This document shows positions 1 through 5,084 of a stretch of 6,791 nucleotides of DNA, piece by piece; within the stretch, counting starts at the first letter, position 1, and every line of letters begins with the position of its first letter. A program made the translations under genes and the position numbers. Below the pieces are notes generated by a model. That model was not told where the DNA came from. It did not search any database and saw nothing but the letters and a program-made list of their open reading frames with translations. The stretch comes from Gammaproteobacteria bacterium (GTDB lineage: Bacteria > Pseudomonadota > Gammaproteobacteria > Steroidobacterales > Woeseiaceae): positions 1 to 6,791 of the forward strand of contig JAOUNK010000182.1 in assembly GCA_029881015.1 (NCBI GenBank). Reading direction: 5' to 3'.

Positions 1-1560
1 TTTCATCTCGGTGACCGACTTCGCTGCAGCGTAGTCGTCCTCACTGACCGCGCGTATCGCCGCGGCCGTGGCGTCGAGCACCACCTGGTGAAACTCGCTG
101 AGCATCACCTGCGTCGGCTGGCTGATGGGCACGCCCTTGCCAATGCGTCGCCTGCCCAGTTCTACGAGATTCATCTCGACCACATCACCGATATTCTCGA
201 GGTCGTTGACGGCATCCATCAGGTGCATGAGTTCAGCCGTCTGCTGCTCGGTCAGCTCGTTCTGGCTGATTCTGCCGAGGAAAACGACGATTTCCGCATG
301 CAGGACATCCACGCGCTCATCGATCGCCCGAATATTGTCAAGCTCGCCGGCACTGCCGTGGAGAATTGCCGGCATGATGTCCTTGATCATCGTGAGCACA
401 TGCTTGCCCATGCGCCTTATCTCACGCCGCACGAGATCAAGTGCAATCGATGGCGTCGACAGCACATCAGCATCGAGGTACTTCGTTGAAATGACGCCCT
501 CGGCGTCCAGCGGTCGGTCAGGAATCATCCATTCAACGAACCGCGCGATCAGCGTCGTAAACCAGATAAAGATCAGCGTATTCGCAACGTTAAAGATCGT
601 GTGCGCGTTGGCGATCTGGCGTGGCGCCTCCGCAGCCAGTCTTTCGGTGCCGTAGAGGTCCTCGTGCACCGGCGAGACAGCGGTCACCAATTCGGCCAAC
701 TGATCCACGAAGGCGATCCAAAGCACCACGCCAGCCACGTTGAACAACACATGCGTTGCTGCCGCGCGCAGGGCTTCGCGCGGCTTGCCGATGGCCGCGA
801 GCATCGCTGTTACGCAGGTACCGACATTGGCCCCGAAGGCCAGCGCAATACCGGCCGGCAGTGTAATGAATCCCTGCCCGGCCATCACGATGACAATCGC
901 CGTTGTCGCCGACGAGGACTGGATCAGCGCGGTAAATGCCGCGGCGATCAGGATCCCGATGAACGGATTCTCCATGCTGATCATGAGATCCAGGAACGGC
1001 TGGAACGTTCGCAGCGGCTGCATCGCCTCGCTCATGATGCTCATACCGAAGAACACGAGACCGAGACCCATCACGATTCCGCCGTAGTGCTTTAGCTGGT
1101 TTTTCTTGCTGAAGAACAGGAAGCTGAAGCCGACTGCGATCAGCAGCAGCGCGGCTTTCGAAACCTTGAATGCGACGATCTGAGCCGTGATGGTCGTGCC
1201 GATATTGGCGCCCATAATCACGCCGATCGACTGGGCAAACGACATCAGGCCGGCCGTCGTGAACCCGACGACAAGGACCGTCGTCACCGATGACGACTGG
1301 ATAACGGCGGTAACAAACGCACCCGTCAACGCGCCCATGTAACGATTGGAGGTCAGGCGACCGAGCACCATGCGCATGCGCTCGCCGGCCACGACCTTGA
1401 GGCTTTCCGTCATCTGCTCGATACCGAACAGGAAGAGCGCCAGGCCGCCGAACAACTGTATCGCCATCTGCCCGACGGCCGCCGAGGACAACGCATCATC
1501 CGCCCCGACAGACGGGGCGCTAACCAACAGCAATACAATCAGTAACAGAAGGCGCGGCAT
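1..1560 (-). CDS. Na+/phosphate cotransporter family protein with PhoU-like domain (3' end outside window)
   Basis: This is a partial gene: 520 codons are visible and the frame runs off base 1 without a stop. Residues 1-20 look like a signal peptide or first membrane segment (basic residue 3, a run of Leu/Ile/Val, then Ala-Pro-Ser-Val-Gly-Ala). Two homologous Na_Pi_cotrans repeats follow. The first has QSSS at 88-91 and GANIGTT at 117-123; the second has QSSS at 214-217 and GANVGT at 243-248. The paired QSSS motifs are the hallmark of type II Na+/Pi symporters (NptA/YjbB/SLC34 type). Hydrophobic stretches continue to about residue 340. Residues from about 375 on are helical and PhoU-like, with the acidic metal-binding style motif NDLENIGD at 452-459. 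The inferred role is inner-membrane sodium-coupled phosphate movement, with the PhoU-like tail regulating it; export of phosphate is also possible in this family. The ATG lies 12 bases after the stress-protein stop with only a weak ribosome site, so it is probably co-transcribed with that gene. The substrate is inferred from family membership. Confidence 0.93.
   Translation of the reverse strand, partial: MPRLLLLIVLLLVSAPSVGADDALSSAAVGQMAIQLFGGLALFLFGIEQMTESLKVVAGERMRMVLGRLTSNRYMGALTGAFVTAVIQSSSVTTVLVVGFTTAGLMSFAQSIGVIMGANIGTTITAQIVAFKVSKAALLLIAVGFSFLFFSKKNQLKHYGGIVMGLGLVFFGMSIMSEAMQPLRTFQPFLDLMISMENPFIGILIAAAFTALIQSSSATTAIVIVMAGQGFITLPAGIALAFGANVGTCVTAMLAAIGKPREALRAAATHVLFNVAGVVLWIAFVDQLAELVTAVSPVHEDLYGTERLAAEAPRQIANAHTIFNVANTLIFIWFTTLIARFVEWMIPDRPLDAEGVISTKYLDADVLSTPSIALDLVRREIRRMGKHVLTMIKDIMPAILHGSAGELDNIRAIDERVDVLHAEIVVFLGRISQNELTEQQTAELMHLMDAVNDLENIGDVVEMNLVELGRRRIGKGVPISQPTQVMLSEFHQVVLDATAAAIRAVSEDDYAAAKSVTEMK
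1501..1519. repeat. GC-rich perfect hairpin in the signal-peptide codons of the Na+/Pi gene
   Basis: CGCCCCG (1501-1507) and CGGGGCG (1513-1519) are perfect 7-base inverted arms around the 5-base loop ACAGA. It lies about 40-60 bases inside the minus-strand cotransporter reading frame, over codons 14-20. No T-tract follows on either strand, so it is not an intrinsic terminator. It may simply reflect codon choice, or it could fold in the mRNA. Confidence 0.4.
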
Positions 1561-1572
1561 GAGCTCTGGGGA

Positions 1573-2115
1573 TTAGTCAACGGAAGCCTTCTTCTTGACG
1601 ATCGTGACCGGCACGGGGCACAACTGGACGATCTGGGCAGCTTTTGAGCCCATAACGAGATGCTTGAGTCCGGTGCGACCCTGGCTCCCCATCACCACCA
1701 TCATGGGCTCAAGGTAATCGACAACTTCCAGAATCCGGGTGACAGGCAGTCCGCGGACCATGAGTCGAGCCGAATTTCGCAGTGACTCGAGCTTCGGATG
1801 CTCCTCGCTTGTCTCCTCCATAAAATGGTCGAACGCGTCCGCCGCCATGTCCTGTATTCGCGTGGCACGTTTCTTCTTAATCAGCTTCGAGTAATAGCCC
1901 GGCATCTCGCCCGGATCGTGAACGACGTGTAGCACAACCAGCGACGCCCTCATTACCTGTGCGTACTCGGCTGCCTGCAAGAGGGCCGCTTTCGAGTGGT
2001 CGGAAAAATCAACCGGTACAAGGATGACGCCGCCCTTTGCATCGCGCCTTGCGGCTATCGCGTGCTCGCGAACTTCCTTTCTCGAATCAGCCAAGATCGC
2101 TTTGGAATTTCCCAT
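1573..2115 (-). CDS. Universal stress protein (UspA family)
   Basis: A 180-residue single-domain Usp protein. An N-terminal extension of about 28 charged residues precedes the domain, which begins with the strand GGVILVPVDFS (28-38; Asp36 is the usual nucleotide-contacting acidic residue). The family ATP-binding signature G-2X-G-9X-G-S/T is intact: Gly143, Gly146, Gly156, Ser157, followed by the terminal strand CPVPVTIVKKK. This places it with the ATP-binding Usp proteins rather than the UspA subgroup that lacks the motif. Usp proteins are cytoplasmic, usually dimeric, and promote survival in starvation and other stress. The start is well supported: AGGAG (2123-2127 on the complement) sits 7 bases before the ATG. 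The stop is 12 bases before the Na+/Pi cotransporter start, suggesting one transcript. Usp genes beside transporters often modulate the transporter; that link is inference here. Confidence 0.95.
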   Translation of the reverse strand: MGNSKAILADSRKEVREHAIAARRDAKGGVILVPVDFSDHSKAALLQAAEYAQVMRASLVVLHVVHDPGEMPGYYSKLIKKKRATRIQDMAADAFDHFMEETSEEHPKLESLRNSARLMVRGLPVTRILEVVDYLEPMMVVMGSQGRTGLKHLVMGSKAAQIVQLCPVPVTIVKKKASVD

Positions 2116-2134
2116 GCCAAGACTCCTGCCACGT

Positions 2135-2153
2135 GCTGCTGTAGTCTAGCAGC
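2135..2153. repeat. Inverted repeat in the stress-protein leader
   Basis: GCTGCT (2135-2140) and AGCAGC (2148-2153) are perfect 6-base arms around a 7-base loop. It lies between the predicted minus-strand promoter and the AGGAG ribosome site of the stress-protein gene, so it would be in the 5' leader RNA directly upstream of the ribosome site. The stem can extend by three more pairs across a 2-base bulge. It could be a leader hairpin or an operator half-site pair; no known motif is recognised. Confidence 0.35.
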
Positions 2154-2161
2154 GTGCACGA

Positions 2162-2190
2162 TTGCCATTATCCGTAATACAACCTATGGT
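2162..2190 (+). promoter_or_regulatory. Candidate sigma70-like promoter of the DUF4956 gene
   Basis: TTGCCA (2162-2167, 5 of 6 matches to TTGACA) and TATGGT (2185-2190, 4 of 6 to TATAAT) are separated by 17 bases. The -10 ends only 6 bases before the ATG at 2197, so initiation at the usual distance would fall on or beside the A of the start codon, giving a leaderless mRNA. This agrees with the absence of any Shine-Dalgarno sequence before that ATG. It is a prediction from sequence only; the -10 match is moderate. Confidence 0.4.
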
Positions 2191-2196
2191 TGCCAA
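2167..2196 (-). promoter_or_regulatory. Candidate sigma70-like promoter of the stress-protein/Na+/Pi operon
   Basis: On the minus strand TTGGCA (2196-2191, 5 of 6 to consensus) and GATAAT (2172-2167, 5 of 6) are separated by 18 bases. Initiation would lie near 2160, leaving a leader of about 45 bases that contains the inverted repeat at 2135-2153 and the AGGAG site. It overlaps the divergent plus-strand promoter almost entirely, so the two polymerases would compete for the same DNA. Confidence 0.45.
2180..2192. repeat. Palindrome within the overlapping divergent promoters
   Basis: CAACC (2180-2184), TAT, GGTTG (2188-2192) form a perfect 5-base-arm dyad. It covers the plus-strand -10 element and touches the minus-strand -35 element, a position suited to an operator controlling both directions. 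In addition TTGCCA occurs twice in direct orientation, at 2162-2167 and 2190-2195. No specific regulator is recognised and the dyad is short enough to arise by chance. Confidence 0.3.
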
Positions 2197-2985
2197 ATGA
2201 ACGAAGAGCCCCAGATCCGATCAATGATCGCTGAGCATCGACAGCTGCTGCTGCGCATGGCGTTCAAGATCACGGCCTACTACGTCGCACTTGCTGCTGC
2301 GATCGCCCTCGCATCCTCGCTCTCCCCCGGTTTCGTCGACCAACTGCCTCTGGGTGGTGTTGGTGAGATTGCCGACTTCGGATCGTCGAGCATCTACGAC
2401 CTGGAAGAAGCATTGCTTAGTGCCGACGACGAACAGATTGAAGACATCGTCACCGAAAACACGCGTGCCCGCCTCGCACGCGGTCCGGCCTGGTTCCTGG
2501 AAGCGATGTCGCTGGTCTACGCGATGACGTCGACGCTGTTGCTCATGTTGCCGGTATCCTGGGTCTACCGCGCTATCCACGAGGGTAGCGTTTACGATCA
2601 CTCCATCGACACTACGGCGCTCGTGCTCCCGGCCGTCGTTGCCGGAATCGTGACGGTGGTTCAACACAGCCTCGCGTTGGCGTTTAGCCTGGCCGGAATC
2701 GTCGCGGGCGTTCGATTTCGACGTGCCCTGAGCGATACCTTCGATACGCTGTTCATACTTGCATCGATCGGTGTCGGCATTTCTGCCGGTGTGAAGTCGA
2801 TCGAGATTGCGGTCGTGCTGACCGTCTTCTTCAACTATGCGTCGATCGGTGTGTGCGCGTTTGGCGATGGCCTCGAGTCGCAGCATGCGGTTCGCGACAA
2901 GATTCGTCGAAAGGCGGCCAAGGTGGCCAAAGCCAGGGAACGGGAAGCTCGCGACGATCCAAACAGGCCTATGTCGAATCTTTAG
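2197..2985 (+). CDS. Multi-spanning membrane protein with DUF4956 signature
   Basis: A 262-residue integral membrane protein. Hydrophobic segments are at about 22-42, 102-124, 140-172, 184-197 and 203-223. An acidic stretch (68-90) lies between the first two, probably a soluble loop, and a strongly basic Lys/Arg-rich tail (234-252) is probably cytoplasmic. The core from 155 to 177, with VVQHSLALAFSLAG followed by a VRFRRAL motif and then D-T-F-D-T-L-F, matches the pattern I know for DUF4956 proteins (NSLALSFGLVGA, VRFRTAL, D-P-R-D-T). The function of DUF4956 is not established; such genes often neighbour CotH-family and VTC polyphosphate-polymerase genes. I chose ATG 2197: the frame stays open further upstream, but that part overlaps the divergent stress-protein gene and looks non-coding. 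No Shine-Dalgarno precedes 2197 (see the leaderless promoter). An alternative start is Met10 (2224). The 3' end overlaps the convergent CotH-like gene by 17 bases. Confidence 0.85.
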   Translation: MNEEPQIRSMIAEHRQLLLRMAFKITAYYVALAAAIALASSLSPGFVDQLPLGGVGEIADFGSSSIYDLEEALLSADDEQIEDIVTENTRARLARGPAWFLEAMSLVYAMTSTLLLMLPVSWVYRAIHEGSVYDHSIDTTALVLPAVVAGIVTVVQHSLALAFSLAGIVAGVRFRRALSDTFDTLFILASIGVGISAGVKSIEIAVVLTVFFNYASIGVCAFGDGLESQHAVRDKIRRKAAKVAKAREREARDDPNRPMSNL

Positions 2986-4078
2986 GCGCCGCTAATGCCG
3001 CTTCCTCGGCCAATATCTCTTCCAGCTGCTCACGTCCGCGGCAGCGCTCGAGTACCTGTCTTTTCAGCTTCGCCTCGTCTTCCAGGATCGCGAAGTAGTC
3101 CCTTATGTAGCCGATCGAGCGGTTGCGCGACAGCCGGCTGAGTTCCGGCGTACCCTCGAACAGCGCGAGAATCTCGGCCTTCTTTGCCCGCATGTGCGCA
3201 ACCGCGGCGTCCATGACCTCGGGCGGCTGGCAGAGGCCTCTGTAGTAACGCGTCCGCACCTGGCGAATCGGCAGGTGTGCCGGCGGCGCTGCGTACCGCG
3301 CATTCACGAGGCCGGACATGTCGAAGTCGAAAGGAATCGGGATGCGCTTGTCCGCTGTCTTCTTGCGCGTATACATCACGGAGTTATGGCAGCAGTAATC
3401 GCCTTCCGGCCCCTTGAGTACCGAGTAGTCGTGGTTCGAGATCAGGAGCTGAAACAACTCCACGAGTGCGGTGGTCGTTCTGTCCAGATCCCGGAACTCG
3501 TTTTCCTTGACCCGTACTTTGTCGAGACCGAGACGCTTGCCGACATCCCCGTCATCTTCGATGACGAACACGAGATCGGTCCAGGAGCGCATGGCCTCGT
3601 CACTGTCGACATAGCTCAGGCGAATCAAGCGCGTGCCAAAGCTGTGGTCAGTGAGAATTTCGAATGTACGGTACGCCAGGTATTCGAGAAGCACCTTCTG
3701 CTGCGATTCGAGACCGTGCTGGCAGGGAGCGACCAGTTTCAACTTGTCCTGCCCGCTAAACATCGTGCCCTTTACCTGCGACTTCTTGAAGTTCAGCTGA
3801 ATTGGCGGCAACTCGCAGTACTGGCGACGGAAATTCCCGCGTATCCGGATCGACACGTCCAACCGGGCGGTCTTGCCTTGCTCGTCGATATAGGTCCATT
3901 GGCCGGGGTGATACAGACGGACTTCCGAATCGCGCTGCGCATAGGTCTGCGCGACAGGCGCGGTCAACACGGCCTTGACGGTCGTATGGTCCTGGAACAG
4001 GGGCGCGCGTTCCGACGCGGCTGCCACGGACGCGAGACAGAGGCATACGCATGCGTTGATGAGCAGAAGACTCTTCAC
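2969..4078 (-). CDS. Exported CotH-like protein (divergent atypical kinase fold)
   Basis: A 369-residue protein with a clear signal peptide: basic residue 2, hydrophobic core 3-20, Ala-rich cleavage region at about 20-22. The mature protein is therefore likely periplasmic. Several blocks resemble CotH-family proteins in order: IRIRGN (77-82) followed by a basic strand (92-100), like the RGN...KKPYKIKF region; LVFVIEDDGDVGKRLGL (169-185), like the 'YLL.E.ID' region; LLISNHDYS (211-219), placed like the catalytic loop; HNSVMY (231-236); and PIPFDFDMSG (247-256), like the WDFD metal-binding motif. Candidate catalytic and metal residues are Asp217, Asp251 and Asp253. CotH proteins phosphorylate spore-coat proteins in Bacillus; non-spore relatives are uncharacterised. 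The assignment is from remote motif order, so it is moderate. The start is GTG at 4078: a TAA lies 9 bases upstream in frame and no in-frame ATG precedes the signal peptide. No Shine-Dalgarno is visible. Five cysteines occur in the mature part. Confidence 0.85.
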   Translation of the reverse strand: MKSLLLINACVCLCLASVAAASERAPLFQDHTTVKAVLTAPVAQTYAQRDSEVRLYHPGQWTYIDEQGKTARLDVSIRIRGNFRRQYCELPPIQLNFKKSQVKGTMFSGQDKLKLVAPCQHGLESQQKVLLEYLAYRTFEILTDHSFGTRLIRLSYVDSDEAMRSWTDLVFVIEDDGDVGKRLGLDKVRVKENEFRDLDRTTTALVELFQLLISNHDYSVLKGPEGDYCCHNSVMYTRKKTADKRIPIPFDFDMSGLVNARYAAPPAHLPIRQVRTRYYRGLCQPPEVMDAAVAHMRAKKAEILALFEGTPELSRLSRNRSIGYIRDYFAILEDEAKLKRQVLERCRGREQLEEILAEEAALAAPKDST

Positions 4079-4086
4079 ACAGAGGA

Positions 4087-4115
4087 CTTATACTGAATCG
4101 CCCGACGTTTGTCAT
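4087..4115 (-). promoter_or_regulatory. Candidate sigma70-like promoter of the CotH-like gene
   Basis: On the minus strand ATGACA (4115-4110, 5 of 6 to TTGACA) and TATAAG (4092-4087, 5 of 6 to TATAAT) are separated by exactly 17 bases. The -10 ends 8 bases before the GTG start, so initiation would fall about 0-3 bases before the start codon. With no Shine-Dalgarno present, this predicts a leaderless or almost leaderless transcript. It is the best-looking promoter in the window. Confidence 0.55.
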
Positions 4116-4144
4116 ACGAATATTCCACAGGAAAACTCAGCCGA

Positions 4145-4165
4145 ATACCGGCATAGTCCCGGTAT
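4145..4165. repeat. Perfect inverted repeat upstream of the peroxiredoxin gene
   Basis: ATACCGG (4145-4151) and CCGGTAT (4159-4165) are perfect 7-base inverted arms around CATAGTC. The dyad is centred about 37 bases before the peroxiredoxin ATG and 16 bases before its ribosome site. It could be an operator for a dimeric regulator of the peroxiredoxin promoter or a hairpin in the leader RNA. There is no T-tract, so it is not a terminator, and it belongs to no motif I recognise (it is not an OxyR or PhoB box by eye). Confidence 0.5.
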
Positions 4166-4191
4166 GGGAAAATCACGAACGGAGAAAACTG

Positions 4192-4668
4192 ATGTTGGAT
4201 GTCGGATCCAAAGCACCCGAATTCATTCTGCCCAACCACGAAGGCACGGAGACGGCTCTGACCGACCTGCTGGCCGACGGACCACTGATCCTCTATTTCT
4301 ACCCTGCGGATTTCACACCCGGCTGCACCAAGGAAGCCTGCTCGATTCGGGATATCCACAACGACATCCAGTCAGTGGGGCTGCAGGTCGCCGGCATCAG
4401 TCCCCAGGACGAGGACAGCCACCGGCGCTTTCGCGAGGAGCATGACCTGCCGTTCTTGCTGCTCAGCGATCCCGGGAAAGTAGTGATCAAGATGTACGAC
4501 GTGGACGGACCGTTCGGCGTCGGCGTACGACGCGCGACCTTTCTGATCAATCAGGATCGCAAGATCAAGGACGCCGTCATGGCGGACGTACGCATCGGCC
4601 GCCACCAGGAGTTCATCGAAAAGGCGATCATCCTGCGTGAGGCGGCGGGCAAGCGAGCCGGCGACTAG
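4192..4668 (+). CDS. bcp: Peroxiredoxin, Bcp/PrxQ type
   Basis: A 158-residue thiol peroxidase of the AhpC/TSA superfamily, normal length for Bcp/PrxQ. It reduces hydrogen peroxide and organic hydroperoxides using thioredoxin-type reductants in the cytoplasm; no signal peptide is present. The active site PxxxTxxC is intact (Pro38, Thr42, peroxidatic Cys45), and Cys50 five residues later is the resolving cysteine typical of the Bcp alpha-2 subgroup, which forms an intramolecular disulfide. The conserved catalytic Arg is Arg114 in the strand RATFLI. The N-terminus carries the usual G-x-x-A-P-x-F opening (5-11). The start is secure: GGAG (4181-4184) lies 7 bases before the ATG. It is divergent from the CotH-like gene, with a dyad at 4145-4165 in between, and converges on the YjbQ gene so closely that the two stop codons share one CTAG. 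Confidence 0.96.
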   Translation: MLDVGSKAPEFILPNHEGTETALTDLLADGPLILYFYPADFTPGCTKEACSIRDIHNDIQSVGLQVAGISPQDEDSHRRFREEHDLPFLLLSDPGKVVIKMYDVDGPFGVGVRRATFLINQDRKIKDAVMADVRIGRHQEFIEKAIILREAAGKRAGD

Positions 4669-4680
4669 GCCTCGCCTTGC
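4649..4680. terminator. Imperfect hairpin straddling the convergent stop codons
   Basis: Bases 4649-4659 can pair with 4668-4680 as 5 + 4 + 2 base pairs separated by two single-C bulges, with an 8-base loop (4660-4667) containing both stop codons. Placement exactly between two convergent genes suggests a two-way termination or mRNA 3'-end structure. Neither side is followed by a T-rich tract, so it is not a standard intrinsic terminator and the label is tentative. Both arms are coding sequence, so chance is possible. Confidence 0.3.
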
Positions 4681-5084
4681 ACGGTGACGATAACGCGCCG
4701 CTGATGCGGAGCGAAACGGTGCTCCCACAGGTAAATACCCTGCCACGTACCAAGCGCACACAGCCCGTCGCGCACCGGTAGATTCAGGTCAGACCCTGTC
4801 AGCATGCTGCGGACATGGGCAGCCATGTCATCCGGCCCCTCCGCCGTGTGCGTAAACATCGGATCGCCGTCGGGAACGCGCGCGGACATAAACGTCTCCA
4901 GGTCGCGCATGACGTCCGGGTCGGCGTTTTCGCAGAGCATCAGTGAGGCGCTGGTATGGCAAACAAACACGTGGCACAGACCAATCCGTATCCTGGAGGC
5001 GCGGACAGCGGCCTGGATGTCCCGGGTCAGGTCGTAGGTTCCTCGCCCCCCGGTCGATACCACTACTTCAGACTGGACGATCAC
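4665..5084 (-). CDS. YjbQ/UPF0047 family protein
   Basis: A 139-residue cytoplasmic protein of the YjbQ (UPF0047) family, matching the usual length. Family motifs are in order: HTSAS (43-47), ENADPDV (52-58), FTH with EGPDDMAAH (77-90), and GTWQGIYLWEHR (112-123). The conserved His and acidic residues line the pocket of this trimeric fold. E. coli and Thermotoga members show low thiamin phosphate synthase activity and can suppress a thiE defect, but the physiological role is unsettled. I place the start at GTG 5084, whose GTGA overlaps the TGA of the upstream phosphatase; an ATG 54 bases earlier would add 18 unrelated residues and a longer overlap. No strong ribosome site precedes the GTG, so translation is probably coupled to the upstream gene. 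It is the last gene of the minus-strand operon, and its TAG stop shares CTAG with the peroxiredoxin stop. Confidence 0.95.
   Translation of the reverse strand: MIVQSEVVVSTGGRGTYDLTRDIQAAVRASRIRIGLCHVFVCHTSASLMLCENADPDVMRDLETFMSARVPDGDPMFTHTAEGPDDMAAHVRSMLTGSDLNLPVRDGLCALGTWQGIYLWEHRFAPHQRRVIVTVQGEA

Noticed and set aside
601..1095. Plus-strand open frame inside the Na+/Pi cotransporter
   Set aside because: It is antisense to the second Na_Pi_cotrans repeat; its His/Arg/Asp-rich translation is the shadow of transmembrane codons.
1279..1296. Inverted repeat GTCGTC/GACGAC in the cotransporter gene
   Set aside because: It lies in codons just after the first QSSS motif; repeated Thr/Val/Ser codons explain it and it has no regulatory position.
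1996..2196. Upstream ATG extension of the DUF4956 gene by 67 codons
   Set aside because: It would run through most of the divergent promoter region and into the stress-protein gene, and the added residues are cysteine-rich and unlike the family. ATG 2197 is preferred.
2221..2886. 221-codon minus-strand open frame opposite the DUF4956 gene
   Set aside because: The translation is rich in Arg, His, Asp and Gln without any motif, as expected for the complement of a hydrophobic membrane protein.
3194..4096. 300-codon plus-strand open frame antisense to the CotH-like gene
   Set aside because: It mirrors the minus-strand gene, which has a signal peptide and family-like motifs. The antisense translation has no recognisable domain, and long antisense frames are common in GC-rich DNA.
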